Shown: positions 30,673-40,829, counted from the first letter of the stretch. The stretch is DNA of 64,000 nucleotides from Bog-473 sp963840435 (GCA_963840435.1 CAWIYY010000006.1:62001-126000); one strand, 5' to 3'. Numbers and translations are program-made. The notes: generated from the letters alone by a model not told the origin.

Positions 30673-32018
30673 CAATCACAGCCCCCTCTGTGCCTGGGCC
30701 CGAAACGATCCCAGTCGAGATCCCCGATGACTCCCGCAAAGGGTCGTGGAAACTGGTCGCACTCGGAGCCGCATTCGCGGTCCTGCTCGTCGCAGTCGTT
30801 ATCGTCGTGCTCGAATCTTTTGGCGGCGCTTTCTCGACGTACGCCACCATGCAGGCGGAGCTTCCAGCCTCGTCGACGGCGGTGGCCGTGGGGGCACCGG
30901 TGGAGTACCGCAACGTCACCGTCGGCACTGTGGCCAGCCAGGGGCGATCGGTGCCGGGTGGGTTCGTGGTCCTCACCCTTCACATGCAGAGTCAGATGCT
31001 CTCTGCGATCCCTGCCCAGGTGCGGGCGACCGAGACGCCTGTCTCTTTCTTCGGGGATCCGTATGTCGAACTCCTCTCGTCCTCGCCTCCCGGGAGCGCC
31101 CGTCTACACGCCGGCGAAACGATTCCCGCCTTGCAAAATGCTCAGACGGGATCCCTGCAGGCGACGCTCGGGAGTCTCGACTCCCTGCTGATCAAGCTCC
31201 ATCCGGCCGAACTCAATGCCGCCTTGACTGCCCTGGCCAGTGCCCTCCAAGGCAACGGAACCTCGCTCGGACACAACTTGGTCAGGGCCAACACTTACTT
31301 TCGACAGATGCTCCCTCTCTGGCCCACGGTCGTCTCCAATCTGAAGACGCTGGTTCCGGTTGCGAACCAGTTCGCCGCGTCCACGCCGGACATTCTGCAG
31401 ATCCTGGCCAATCAGACGACGACGGCCGAGACCATCACTGACCAGGCCTCGGGGGTCCGCAGCGCCATCGGGGGAGGCGAGGTCCTCAGTGGTGAGGCCG
31501 CACAACTCCTCACCGCCATCCAGCAGCCCTTCAACCTACTGACTGCCGACTCCGGCCCGTTTCTGACGGCCATTTCGCAGAACCCGGAAGAGATCTCCCA
31601 GCTGCTCCACGGCCTCGACGCCTGGGCCAACGCGTGGATCTCGGCCGAGAGCTCCGGGCCCTATCTCAACTTGACCCAAACGGAGGTCGTCGCCAACCCG
31701 GCAGACCTGGGCTTGGCCGTCCTGGGCGGACCGGAGGCCGCTGCCTATCTCTCCGCAGGGTTGGGCCCCGGATATGTCAACCCTCCGACCTACTCGTCCG
31801 CCGACCACCTCCTCACCGACACGTCCCCGTCGGTTCCCTCCGGGTCGGCGTCCGAGGTGGCCTCCGAGGCCAACACAGCTCCGGTGCTCTCGGAACCGGC
31901 GCAGACCCGGGCGGTCTCGCAGATCGTCTCCGCTGTCAGCGGTTCGGCTCCGTCCTCGTCCTCCGTCTCGACCCTGCTGCTCTCGCCGGTACTCGAGAGT
32001 CTGGTCACCCGCTCATGA
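30669..32018 (+). CDS. mceA: Mce-family substrate-binding protein, position A
   Basis: 449 residues from a TTG start in a TTGA overlap. N-terminal transmembrane anchor about residues 26-46, then the MCE domain (about 50-130: ATMQAELPASSTAVAVGAPVEYRNVTVGTVAS, then ATETPVSFFGDPYVEL), then a long helical region with a Ser/Val-rich tail. Six MCE proteins per cluster form a tube that carries lipids across the periplasm-like space. As first of the six it is the MceA homologue by order and size. Confidence 0.88.
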   Translation: MTITAPSVPGPETIPVEIPDDSRKGSWKLVALGAAFAVLLVAVVIVVLESFGGAFSTYATMQAELPASSTAVAVGAPVEYRNVTVGTVASQGRSVPGGFVVLTLHMQSQMLSAIPAQVRATETPVSFFGDPYVELLSSSPPGSARLHAGETIPALQNAQTGSLQATLGSLDSLLIKLHPAELNAALTALASALQGNGTSLGHNLVRANTYFRQMLPLWPTVVSNLKTLVPVANQFAASTPDILQILANQTTTAETITDQASGVRSAIGGGEVLSGEAAQLLTAIQQPFNLLTADSGPFLTAISQNPEEISQLLHGLDAWANAWISAESSGPYLNLTQTEVVANPADLGLAVLGGPEAAAYLSAGLGPGYVNPPTYSSADHLLTDTSPSVPSGSASEVASEANTAPVLSEPAQTRAVSQIVSAVSGSAPSSSSVSTLLLSPVLESLVTRS

Positions 32019-33106
32019 GAACGCACCATCCCCGCCCGGGACTCCCGGGCACCGTGGTGAAGGTGGTCGTGTTCGTCGTTGTGTCAGCCGTCCTCACTTC
32101 GATCGTGATCTCGACGCTGCTCGACGTGAACCCGCAGGCTGCCACCGGTTACGTTGCCCAGTTCTCCAACGCCTCCGGGCTGCAGTCGGGCGACACCGTG
32201 CGCATCGCGGGCGTCGAGGTCGGCAAGGTCGGCGCGGTGACGCTTCAGGACAATCGCGCCGACGTTTCCTTCAGCGTCGACAATTCTCAGCACCTCACGA
32301 CGACCTCATTGGCCGCCATCCACTTCGAGAACCTTCTGGGCCAGCGCTTTCTGGCCATTCTCCCCGGAGCCTCCCGCGGCAGACCACTGTCCCCGGGCGG
32401 CGTCATCCCTCTTGCACGCACAACCCCCGCGATCAACCTGACGGCGGTCTTCGACGGCTTCCAGCCTTTGTTCGCTGCTCTGTCACCCGACCAAGTCAAC
32501 GAACTCGCCGGGTCGATCATCGACGTCTTCCAGGGCGAGTCGGGGACCATCTCGAACATCGTGGGCGAAACGGCTTCCCTGACCCAGAATCTGGCGAACC
32601 GCCAGCAGGTCATCGACACCCTTCTCACCAGTTTGTCGAGCCTCCTCAACACGGTGGGGGTTCACGACACACAGCTCGGCCAGCTCATCGGCAACTTCGA
32701 CACCCTGATGACGGGCTTGGCCGGCTCGCGGGCACAACTCGGATCGGCCATCGACAACCTCTCGGTGGCGGAGAGCACGACGAGTTCTTTGGTCAACCAG
32801 GCTCAACCCACCCTCAACCAGGACATCCAAGGGCTGTCAGTGGCGGTCCAGTCTCTGTCGGCTAACCAGCAGGGGCTCAACGGGGTCCTCCAGGGATTTC
32901 CGGGTGTCCTCGACACCCTCACCAAGATCCAGAGCTCGGGTAACTGGATCAACGTCTACCTGTGCAACCTGACCATCAACGTGTCGGGCCAGCTCGACGT
33001 CTCCCTCGTCCCGGGTGTGAGCCCCAGCAACCAATATCCCAATCCGGTGACCCTGCCTTCGGGAGCCATCGGCAACCAGGCGACTCATACGGCGAACTGC
33101 TCATGA
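32015..33106 (+). CDS. mceB: Mce-family protein, position B
   Basis: 363 residues, ATG 32015 in an ATGA overlap with mceA. Transmembrane helix (about 12-34), MCE domain (QFSNASGLQSGDTVRIAGVEVGKVGAV, LAAIHFENLLGQRFLAI), long amphipathic helical rod (LTQNLANRQQVIDTLLTSLSSLLNTVG), and a C-terminal small domain with Cys in YLCNLTINV and TANCS. This is the domain order of actinobacterial MceB. Confidence 0.9.
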   Translation: MRTHHPRPGLPGTVVKVVVFVVVSAVLTSIVISTLLDVNPQAATGYVAQFSNASGLQSGDTVRIAGVEVGKVGAVTLQDNRADVSFSVDNSQHLTTTSLAAIHFENLLGQRFLAILPGASRGRPLSPGGVIPLARTTPAINLTAVFDGFQPLFAALSPDQVNELAGSIIDVFQGESGTISNIVGETASLTQNLANRQQVIDTLLTSLSSLLNTVGVHDTQLGQLIGNFDTLMTGLAGSRAQLGSAIDNLSVAESTTSSLVNQAQPTLNQDIQGLSVAVQSLSANQQGLNGVLQGFPGVLDTLTKIQSSGNWINVYLCNLTINVSGQLDVSLVPGVSPSNQYPNPVTLPSGAIGNQATHTANCS

Positions 33107-34119
33107 AGCGATTCCGCGAACGCAATCGGGCGATGACTGGACTGGTAGGAATCGTGGTTATCACCGTCCTCGTTGTCGGTGCATTGCAGTTTCCCAAGCT
33201 TCCACTCATCCACAACAACGCCACGTACCAAGCGGATTTTGCCAATGCCGGAGGCCTTGCCTCCGGAGATATCGTCACCGTTGACGGCGTCCAGATCGGA
33301 ACCATCACCGGTATGGCCCTCGAGGGCGACCGGGTCCAAGTCACTTTCACCTCATCGGGGGTCCACCTGGGACCGACTTCGTCGGCCGCCGCCGAAGTTC
33401 TCAGTCCCGTCGGAACCGAGTACATGGAAGTCACGCCTTCGGGCTCCGGTTCGCTCCGGGCTCCGATTCCCGTTTCCCGGACCAGCGTGCCCTACAACCT
33501 GGTGACCGCCCTGTCAGGGCTGGGATCAGAGATCCAGCACTACAACCTCCCACAGCTGGAAAAAGCCCTCGACGTCGGGAGTCAGGATTTGAACGGGACC
33601 GCGGTCAGCCAGACCACGAGCGCCTTTCACGGTCTGGCCGATATCTCTCGGGTGATCGGCAACGAAGGAAAGTCGTTGGCAACCATCGTCACTCAGGGAG
33701 CAGCACTGAGCAAGGTCCTGTCCCAGCGCAGCCATCAGCTGTTCGACCTGTTCGGCCAGAGCGACCTGGTGCTGTCCGTGCTCCAGCAGCGCCGTACGGC
33801 CATCGACCAGCTACTCGGAGCGACATCCACGCTGAGCGCGCAGATCACCTCGATCCTGTCGGTCAACCGGCCTGCACTGACCACCTTGCTCCAAGACCTT
33901 CAGTCCGTCTCAGCTGTTCTGGCCAAGGACAGCAATGACTTCGGTCAGGCGATCCCCGTCCTTGCCGCCTTCAGCAGATATTCGGCCAACGCCACCGGCT
34001 CGGGCGCCTTCGTCGATGTGGCCGTACCCACAGCGCTCATTCCCGACAACCTGGCCGTCCAGTGCTCGACGGCGGGGTCCTATCCGAGCAGTAATCCGCA
34101 AGTGGGGTGCCGGCCGTGA
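33103..34119 (+). CDS. mceC: Mce-family protein, position C
   Basis: 338 residues, ATG 33103 overlapping the mceB stop. Transmembrane helix (about 12-32), MCE domain (FANAGGLASGDIVTVDGVQIGTITGM, LGPTSSAAAEVLSPVGTEYMEV), helical rod with DISRVIGNEGKSLATIVTQGAAL and RRTAIDQLLGATSTL. The end AVQCSTAGSYPSSNPQVGCRP carries two Cys. It belongs to the same transcript as the other mce genes. Confidence 0.9.
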   Translation: MKRFRERNRAMTGLVGIVVITVLVVGALQFPKLPLIHNNATYQADFANAGGLASGDIVTVDGVQIGTITGMALEGDRVQVTFTSSGVHLGPTSSAAAEVLSPVGTEYMEVTPSGSGSLRAPIPVSRTSVPYNLVTALSGLGSEIQHYNLPQLEKALDVGSQDLNGTAVSQTTSAFHGLADISRVIGNEGKSLATIVTQGAALSKVLSQRSHQLFDLFGQSDLVLSVLQQRRTAIDQLLGATSTLSAQITSILSVNRPALTTLLQDLQSVSAVLAKDSNDFGQAIPVLAAFSRYSANATGSGAFVDVAVPTALIPDNLAVQCSTAGSYPSSNPQVGCRP

Positions 34120-35345
34120 TGCCGCGCATCTCCCGGCTGGGAACAGCGAGCGCGGAATGGGGCCGGAGAAAGATCCGCCCTCTCGGTGCTGCCGGCCTGG
34201 TGGTGGTGATCGTCGCCGGTCTGCTGGTCGCTCTGATCGGCGTGGGCATCGCCGCCCTGGTGACCAATGGTGGATCCTCCATGACGATCTCGGCCAGATT
34301 TGCGACCGCGCCCGGCCTCTATACGGGCAACGCGGTCGACGTTCTCGGCATGCCGGTCGGGACGGTCACCAAGATCACCCCGGGCCCGAAATACGTAACC
34401 GTGGTCATGCAAGTGCCCACCTCGACGCCGATACCAGCCAGGGCTGACGCACTTGTCATGGCTCCCCAGGTGGTGAACGACCGCTACGTACAGCTCAATC
34501 CTGGCTACACCGGCGGACCTCGAATGCCTGACGATGCCGTGATACCGATGTCACGCACGGCGGTGCCGATTTCGGTCGACGGGATCGTCGACAGTCTCGA
34601 CCAACTGGCGCGGGCGCTCGGTCCCAACGGGGTGAATGCTCACGGCGCGCTGTCCGGCTTCCTCGCCAGTTCGGCCCACGCCTTCGGAGGGGACGGCACT
34701 GCATTGCACTCGACGTTGACCTCGTTGGGGCAGGCCCTCGGCGCCCTTTCCTCCAAGAGCCCTCAGCTGACCGCTCTGTTCGACAACCTGGGGAATCTGA
34801 GTCAGGTGGCGTCCCAGTACACCGGCACCTACCAGGCCTTCGCCAACAATTTGGCCGCGGTGAGCACCGACCTGGCCGCTGACGACAGCAACATCGGTGG
34901 CACCCTGGCCAACCTTCAGCGGGCCCTCGCAGCATTGGCCCAGTTCACAGCCACCAACTCCTCTGCTCTCGGGACCAGCGTCACCAACCTCAACTCATTC
35001 GCCGGCGCCGTGGCCGCCAAACAACAGCAACTGGCCCAGGCGCTGGAGGCGCTTCCGGTCGCCCTCGGCAACATCGCGCAGGCCACAGACCCCAACGCGG
35101 CCGGTGGAGCTGCACTGCGGGCCCGGCTCGATCCGACGGGGGACTCGCATGGATACTCCCAGTCGGTGTGCGGTAACCCCCTCCTTCGTCTTCTTCTTCT
35201 CTCGATCGACCAGTCGCAGGACAAAATCCCGACGATCGACCTCGACTGCGGGATCAACGGCCTGTTGGCCAACCTTCCCACTCCGCCGGGTGCGTCGTCG
35301 GGCCCAAACCTCTCCGTCAGTGCCCTGGTCGGAGGCCAGCCGTGA
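34119..35345 (+). CDS. mceD: Mce-family protein, position D
   Basis: 408 residues from ATG 34119, overlapping the mceC stop; a GTG one codon upstream is also possible. Transmembrane helix (about 25-49), MCE domain (FATAPGLYTGNAVDVLGMPVGTVTKI, ADALVMAPQVVNDRYVQL), helical rod with coiled repeats, and a C-terminus with Cys in SVCGNPLLRL and DLDCGINGL. Start and neighbours agree with a tightly packed mce operon. Confidence 0.9.
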   Translation: MPRISRLGTASAEWGRRKIRPLGAAGLVVVIVAGLLVALIGVGIAALVTNGGSSMTISARFATAPGLYTGNAVDVLGMPVGTVTKITPGPKYVTVVMQVPTSTPIPARADALVMAPQVVNDRYVQLNPGYTGGPRMPDDAVIPMSRTAVPISVDGIVDSLDQLARALGPNGVNAHGALSGFLASSAHAFGGDGTALHSTLTSLGQALGALSSKSPQLTALFDNLGNLSQVASQYTGTYQAFANNLAAVSTDLAADDSNIGGTLANLQRALAALAQFTATNSSALGTSVTNLNSFAGAVAAKQQQLAQALEALPVALGNIAQATDPNAAGGAALRARLDPTGDSHGYSQSVCGNPLLRLLLLSIDQSQDKIPTIDLDCGINGLLANLPTPPGASSGPNLSVSALVGGQP

Positions 35346-36529
35346 GCGACGAGTCCGTCACCATGCACGATGTCCCGGGGGGCGCTCAGGGACATTTGCG
35401 TTTCAGGTCGCCCGTGAGCGGGTCCTGGGCGAGAAGGTCGGTCGCAGCGGCCGCGATCTGTGCAACCGCCCTCCTGCTCAGCAGTTGCGCATTGAGCTTG
35501 CAATCTCTTCCCAAGATCAGCGGCGTCAGCACCGGCACCTATCCGATCTACGCCGCGTTCTCCAACGTTCTCAACCTGCCGGACGACGCCCAGGTCCGCG
35601 TGGGGGCGCAGGTCGTCGGACAGGTTGGAGCCATAGCCACCAAGAACTTCCAGGCCGACCTCACCCTGGACGTGGAGCAGGCGGTCCGCCTGCCGGTCGG
35701 AACGACCGCACAGGTTCGTTTCGACGATCCCTTGGGCGACGAGTACGTCCTGCTGCAGCCGCCCACCATTCCCGCCGATGCGAGCCGCGCGAATATCCGA
35801 TTCCTGAGTCGCGGGGCCCGCATCCCCGAGAGCTCGACAGGTACGGCACCCAGTGTCGAGGACACGTTCGGTGCGCTGTCCCTCGTTCTCAACGGTGGTG
35901 GAATCAACCAGCTCCAAACCATCATCGGGCAGCTCAACAAAACCTTCAACGGCAATCAGGTGCCGATCCGCTCATTCTTGACGACGATCGACAATGGAGT
36001 GAGTTCACTCTCCGGCGGGAAAGCGGCCATCGATGACGCCCTGGCCTCCATCTCGAATCTGAGCAGCAAATTGAACGGGGGGGGCGCCACCATCGCCACC
36101 GGCATAGGGACGATCAGTCCGGCCATCGGCGTGCTGGCCAGCGAGAACAAGCAGATCTCCGGGTTACTTCAGCAGTTGTCCGATCTCGGAGCGGTCGGCT
36201 CGCAGATTGCCGCGCAAAGCGGCCAGAATGCGGTTATCGACACTCGCGACCTGTTGCCGGTGGTCCAGCAGCTCAATGCGGTGTCGTCCCAGCTGGCTCC
36301 CGATCTCAGCGCACTCGCCAGCTTCGAGGCCGAGACCCCGAAGATTGCGCCCGGTGACTACCTGCAGGTCAACGCCACCATCAACGTGGATCTTCCCTCC
36401 GGGGAGTTCGAGCCCACCCCTCTGAGCTCCGATCCTTCGGCCCTCGGCTCGGCACCGACGGGTTCGGGATCCCAACCGATGGAGGGGAGTCAAGCAGTAT
36501 CCGATCTTCTCGCCGCAAGTACCTGGTGA
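35342..36529 (+). CDS. mceE: Mce-family lipoprotein, position E
   Basis: 395 residues from GTG 35342 in a GTGA overlap. Unlike the others it has a lipoprotein signal: RRSVAAAAICATALLLSSC (Cys about residue 49), the known feature of MceE (LprK type). The MCE domain follows (FSNVLNLPDDAQVRVGAQVVGQVGAI, AQVRFDDPLGDEYVLL), then the helical rod and a Ser/Pro/Gly-rich tail. It provides the lipid-anchored partner of the hexamer. Confidence 0.9.
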   Translation: MSDESVTMHDVPGGAQGHLRFRSPVSGSWARRSVAAAAICATALLLSSCALSLQSLPKISGVSTGTYPIYAAFSNVLNLPDDAQVRVGAQVVGQVGAIATKNFQADLTLDVEQAVRLPVGTTAQVRFDDPLGDEYVLLQPPTIPADASRANIRFLSRGARIPESSTGTAPSVEDTFGALSLVLNGGGINQLQTIIGQLNKTFNGNQVPIRSFLTTIDNGVSSLSGGKAAIDDALASISNLSSKLNGGGATIATGIGTISPAIGVLASENKQISGLLQQLSDLGAVGSQIAAQSGQNAVIDTRDLLPVVQQLNAVSSQLAPDLSALASFEAETPKIAPGDYLQVNATINVDLPSGEFEPTPLSSDPSALGSAPTGSGSQPMEGSQAVSDLLAASTW

Positions 36530-36536
36530 TCGAGCA

Positions 36537-37625
36537 ATGAACAGCAAACTTCTACCCCGGATGATCGCACTGGTTGTTGTCGTGTTTCTTGGCGTCTACT
36601 ACATCGCGTTCGACGTGATGCAGTACCGGGTCACCTCCCAACCGTTCCCGGTCACCGTGCTCATGTCGAGCGCGGGTGGCCTGTACTCGGGAGCCGATGT
36701 GACGTACAGGGGAGTGCAGGTCGGAAAAGTGACTGCCCTCGATCTTGAGCCGACTGAAGTGTCGGTCAAAATAGGTATCGATGCGGGGCAACAGATCCCC
36801 GACAACGGTCCGGTCCGGGTCAAGGAACTTTCGGCTCTGGGCGAGCAGTACCTCGACCTGCAACCGCAGAGTGCATCCGGACCTCACCTGCACGCGGGAT
36901 CCGTCATTCCCGCCAGTCGGGTGGTCCTTTCCACACCAATCGGCACCACGCTGGTCGACCTCAACAAAATGCTCCAGAACATCAACCCGCAGGACCTTCA
37001 GACCGATGAGAACTTTCTCGCCAGTGCCTTCGTCGGCACCGGCCCGGACCTCCGGACGATCATTGTGACCGGGCAACGGCTCTTCAATGCTCTTGTCGCC
37101 GCCCAACCCGAGACCGTCAACCTGGTGGTCGACGGTCAGACAGATCTACGGACACTGGAAGCCACCGATGGTGACCTGGCTACCTTCGCCCAGGGCCTGG
37201 CCTCGGTCACCCGGCAACTACGCGACTCCAATACCGATGTAGAGGCACTCATCCGCAACAGCCAACAGGCCGAGCAACGGCTGAATCCGTTCCTGGCTGC
37301 CGAGAGCAGTCAGATCACCGGCCTCGTCGCCAGCCTGGGCACCGATGCGCAGGTAACCGCAGAACACAGCCAGGACACCCAAGCCCTCTTCGCGCTGCTT
37401 CCCGTCGTATCCCAGGACCTGGCGTCTGTGGTGGGGGACGGCGACGTTCACGGCGAGCTCGACTTCAACACGGAGGATCCGGTTTGCCCGTACATCCTGG
37501 GCGCCTTGATTCCGGGGCCGACTCAGCCGGTCGCCAGTCCTGATCTGACCAACAACTGCACCGCGGTGGCACCCGAAATGCTTCAGCGTGGCGCCGACAG
37601 CATTCCGGACTTCTCCGGGGGCTGA
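36537..37625 (+). CDS. mceF: Mce-family protein, position F
   Basis: 362 residues, ATG 36537, 7 bp after the mceE stop. Transmembrane helix (about 8-26), MCE domain (SSAGGLYSGADVTYRGVQVGKVTALDL, VRVKELSALGEQYLDL), helical rod (VEALIRNSQQAEQRLNPFLAA), end with Cys pairs (DPVCPYILGAL, NNCTAVAP). It completes the set of six Mce proteins. Confidence 0.9.
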   Translation: MNSKLLPRMIALVVVVFLGVYYIAFDVMQYRVTSQPFPVTVLMSSAGGLYSGADVTYRGVQVGKVTALDLEPTEVSVKIGIDAGQQIPDNGPVRVKELSALGEQYLDLQPQSASGPHLHAGSVIPASRVVLSTPIGTTLVDLNKMLQNINPQDLQTDENFLASAFVGTGPDLRTIIVTGQRLFNALVAAQPETVNLVVDGQTDLRTLEATDGDLATFAQGLASVTRQLRDSNTDVEALIRNSQQAEQRLNPFLAAESSQITGLVASLGTDAQVTAEHSQDTQALFALLPVVSQDLASVVGDGDVHGELDFNTEDPVCPYILGALIPGPTQPVASPDLTNNCTAVAPEMLQRGADSIPDFSGG

Positions 37626-37751
37626 ACCCAGTGTCACGGGCGACGGGAGACCCATGCGCTTGGCGAGGAACCCAGTGGTGCCTCTCGACCAGGTTTGGAG
37701 AGGGCGAAGGCGGGAATAACAATTCCCGCACAACGATTCGCACTGCGGCAG

Positions 37752-38711
37752 ATGCTTGGCCGCCGAAAGCGCGCAGGGGGGAAGGTGCGGGCAGAGCCTG
37801 CGGGGCTGAAGAACACAGGGGTTGATCGGGTTTGGCCCGTCAGGAAGAAGGCTCTGGTGGGCGTAGCGGCGTTGCTGATAGGGGCAACCATCGTGGTGGC
37901 GCCTCTGTGGTTGTCATCGGCCGCTCCCACCGAAGTAACCGCAGGACATGGCTCAGGGGCCGGGTCCGGCAACGGAAGGGCCACCCACACGGGCGGTTCC
38001 TTGCTCCGGCCGAGTGGGTGGCGTTCGGGAGAGACCGCCCCCGTGCCGAGCAGAGTCAGGTTGACCGCTTCGGCCGCTTCCAACATTCCGAGTGACTGCG
38101 TACCGAATCCCGCAGGGCCTCCCGCCAGTCCCTACGAGCTCGGCTTGGTCGGGACAGCCACCAACGGCTCGCTCACCGCGGGGCCGGCATCGGTTGGCAA
38201 CATCAACGCCAAGTTCTGCGGGATCGTGACACTGGTCAATGGAACACCTCCTTGCGGGGCCACCGGGACAGTCGAGTCGCCCATCGATGGTCAGGTGTAC
38301 GGACCGTTGTCGGTTGCGCTCACACTGGTCCCAGGGATAACGCCGACGATCGGGTTCACTGCCAACCCCGGCCCGATCACCGGTGGATTCACCTGCAGCT
38401 CGTCGCAGAACGGGTTGGTCGTCACCCTCAACGCCGTGGTCAGTGGAAGCACTGCGCCTCTGTTCGGTGTGTCCTGCACCATCGGCCCGCTCGACGTGCC
38501 GCTCACCGGGACGGTGACGGGACCCTTCAATGCCCTCAGCGCCACGCTGACCAGCAGCGATTTCACCGTGCCGGCGTTGACCCCGTCGCCTTCCTGTCCG
38601 GCTTCGGTCGCAGCCAATATCGACGACATCGCGGGGCTGCCGCTGCCCCCTGGACAGGCCAGTGCCAGTTTGCCGATCACCGCTTCGCTCTATCAACCGT
38701 TCACGCCTTAG
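37752..38711 (+). CDS. Secreted protein of the Mce cluster, paralogue 1, unknown function
   Basis: About 319 residues from ATG 37752; longer TTG start at 37695 cannot be excluded. One hydrophobic segment (ALVGVAALLIGATIVVAPLWL) acts as signal anchor. The exported part (about 200 residues) is beta-rich with paired Cys: SDCVPNP, KFCGIV, PPCGATG, FTCSSS, VSCTIGP and PSCPASV, and a late SSDFTVPAL motif. The other Mce-cluster secreted proteins at 39537 and 43031 have a similar F-V-P-A...C ending, so I think they share a fold. Function unknown. Confidence 0.65.
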   Translation: MLGRRKRAGGKVRAEPAGLKNTGVDRVWPVRKKALVGVAALLIGATIVVAPLWLSSAAPTEVTAGHGSGAGSGNGRATHTGGSLLRPSGWRSGETAPVPSRVRLTASAASNIPSDCVPNPAGPPASPYELGLVGTATNGSLTAGPASVGNINAKFCGIVTLVNGTPPCGATGTVESPIDGQVYGPLSVALTLVPGITPTIGFTANPGPITGGFTCSSSQNGLVVTLNAVVSGSTAPLFGVSCTIGPLDVPLTGTVTGPFNALSATLTSSDFTVPALTPSPSCPASVAANIDDIAGLPLPPGQASASLPITASLYQPFTP

Positions 38712-38779
38712 TCGTCTAACGCCGACGAACGACACGTCTAAACCCAACTACACACACAATGAAGGAGGACCAGAACACC

Positions 38780-39406
38780 ATGTCACTGCTCACAACGATG
38801 AGTCAGAGAGAGAAAAAGAAGGAGGCATCGCCAACAACGTCACACTTGAAGAAGACAATTTTCGGAGTCGTTGCCACGGGGGCACTCGTCTTGGGGGTCG
38901 CCTCAGGGGCCTACGCCTCACTGCCGAAGGGCACGACCGTGACCGGCTCGCTCAAATCCGGAACGGACATGACCTTCAAGGGAGACATTGACTCGATTCC
39001 GATCACAGTCTCGTGCACCGGGTTCTCCGCCAAGGGCACGGTGACTAAGGCGAAGGACACACTGCCGCTGTCGGCTCCTCCTTCCATCACGGGCTGCACC
39101 GATAGCTCGGGTGGAACCGACACGGTCACCACCACCGGCGCGTGGAAGATCACCATCGCCGCAACGACACTGACCCTGGACGCTCCCAAGGCTGGAGCCA
39201 CCTTCAAATCGAGCATTCTTGGCGGTTGCACCATCACCGCCTTTCCCAATGCGGCCGGAACGGTAGCGGGCAAATACAACGGCTCGAACACGGACAAGGT
39301 GTCCGGCGCCAGTGTCCCCACCACGGGCTCAGGGTGCACCAGCACCGCGGCCAAAACGTCGGCCACGGTGGTTCTGAGCCCGGCTCCCGGCGCGCCCCCC
39401 TGGTAG
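38780..39406 (+). CDS. Secreted small Cys-containing protein of the Mce cluster, paralogue 2
   Basis: 208 residues from ATG 38780 (GGAGG 11 bp upstream; ATG 38759 is inside the leader). A signal peptide ends near ASGAYASL. The mature part is beta-rich with Cys at VSCTGF, ITGCTDS, GGCTITAF and GSGCTSTA, and many Thr/Ser. No known domain. It is followed by a very stable hairpin at 39470. Confidence 0.65.
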   Translation: MSLLTTMSQREKKKEASPTTSHLKKTIFGVVATGALVLGVASGAYASLPKGTTVTGSLKSGTDMTFKGDIDSIPITVSCTGFSAKGTVTKAKDTLPLSAPPSITGCTDSSGGTDTVTTTGAWKITIAATTLTLDAPKAGATFKSSILGGCTITAFPNAAGTVAGKYNGSNTDKVSGASVPTTGSGCTSTAAKTSATVVLSPAPGAPPW

Positions 39407-39469
39407 GCCGGCGGGTATTCGGACCGTACCGGCAGAACTGATGGGCTTGCCACGAGTGAATCCCACAGT

Positions 39470-39500
39470 GGGTGGGCGGTGTGAACAACACCGCCCACCC
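39470..39500 (+). terminator. Perfect 13-bp GC-rich hairpin, likely transcript end
   Basis: GGGTGGGCGGTGT (39470-39482) pairs perfectly with ACACCGCCCACCC (39488-39500) around a 5-nt loop. No T-run follows, but in GC-rich actinobacteria such hairpins often end transcripts. It stands between the secreted genes at 38780 and 39537. Confidence 0.6.
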
Positions 39501-39536
39501 GCCGCGGGGCCTGAGGGTACCGGCCGAGTCCAATCG

Positions 39537-40829
39537 ATGGCTGGCACGAGAGGTCTACGGTTGTCGTCGATCCTCGTGGCGGTGCTGGTGGTCTCGGTGG
39601 TGGCGGGTCTCTCGGTGGTCAACATCTTCGGCGTCGCCCGCCCGAGCCTCTCTCGAAGGAGTGCCGCTGAGGCACACCGCGCCCTCCGCCCGGTCACCAG
39701 GGCAGCATCTCCGGCCAGGGCACCGGGATCGGCTCCAGTCAGCGCTTACATCGCCGACCTGCCCCGGGCGGAGAGCTTTACCTCGGCTCGAATGACCGCA
39801 GACGATCCGGGGATGCCGTCTTGTGATCCGCCCCCCATGCCCGCGGCTACCTACCCCCCGGGAGCCGCCTATGGCGTACCGTTCCTCGCTGCCATCACCA
39901 ACGGCCAGGTGCTGGCCGGATACGACGAGTGGACCGCCAACAATCTGGTATGGACGGTCGGCAACCAGACATTCGACCTGTACCCGTGGCAGTCGAAGAT
40001 CTACGACATCACCGGCTGGGTCACCGGGCTGCTCCAGCTCCCAAGCCTGACGGCCGAGATCGCCCCCCAGGACGTCGTCTTCTGTGACCAGGGGGGGGCG
40101 AGCTGTCTGAACGCTGACTGGCCAGCCGGGGAGTGCGTGCAGATAGAGGCGCAGTACGGGCCGTCGCCGGCCAGCCCGACGCCTCCGCCGGCGTTGGGGA
40201 GCTCTCACCCCGAGGGCACCTCCTGCAGCGACTACTCGACACCGACGTTCGAGTGCTTTCCCTACGTGGTGAGCCTGACACCCTCTGGGACGACATCGCT
40301 GACGGTGTCCGGCGTCGAACCTGACGGCGCTCTTGATGCCACGGTGAGCACCGGGGCGGTGACGACGGTCAGCGAGGTCCCTCCGCCGCCTTCGACATCG
40401 ACGTTCACCTGTCAGGGCCTCCCGACCTCGGTCACGCTTTCGACCACGGCCGGAGGTCTGCCGGCCACGGCACCTCCTCCGCCGACGCCCCCGGAGACCG
40501 ACGACAGATCGCTCCAAACGCCGCCCTTGCCGATCACCGGACCCTTGGTCGGCTCAACGGGCACCGTAGCCAGCAATGACTTCTCGGTACCGGCATTCTT
40601 TCCCAACGCCACTGGCACCACCCCGTGCTCCACCTTCCTGGCTGACAGCCTCAATACCTACGCCGGCGGATGGGACGCTCTGTTCAAGGATCAGGACTTG
40701 GGTCTCTACTACATCAATGGTGGTACGAACCCAACGGTGGCCCAGCCGGGGTGGGCGCAGTTCTCTGCCACCACGACCGTAGTCAGCGTCGGGCTACCCA
40801 CAGGACCCCCGTCCGGGTTCAGTTTCTGA
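39537..40829 (+). CDS. Secreted protein of the Mce cluster, paralogue 3
   Basis: 430 residues from ATG 39537. Signal anchor LSSILVAVLVVSVVAGLSVVNIFG. Then a domain around TNGQVLAGYDEWTANNLVWTVGNQTFDLYPW, a Pro-rich region with many PPP runs, and the ending NDFSVPAFFPNATGTTPCSTFLADSLN. Seven Cys are spread over the exported part. Not a known family to me; association with the Mce transport system is inferred from place. Confidence 0.6.
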   Translation: MAGTRGLRLSSILVAVLVVSVVAGLSVVNIFGVARPSLSRRSAAEAHRALRPVTRAASPARAPGSAPVSAYIADLPRAESFTSARMTADDPGMPSCDPPPMPAATYPPGAAYGVPFLAAITNGQVLAGYDEWTANNLVWTVGNQTFDLYPWQSKIYDITGWVTGLLQLPSLTAEIAPQDVVFCDQGGASCLNADWPAGECVQIEAQYGPSPASPTPPPALGSSHPEGTSCSDYSTPTFECFPYVVSLTPSGTTSLTVSGVEPDGALDATVSTGAVTTVSEVPPPPSTSTFTCQGLPTSVTLSTTAGGLPATAPPPPTPPETDDRSLQTPPLPITGPLVGSTGTVASNDFSVPAFFPNATGTTPCSTFLADSLNTYAGGWDALFKDQDLGLYYINGGTNPTVAQPGWAQFSATTTVVSVGLPTGPPSGFSF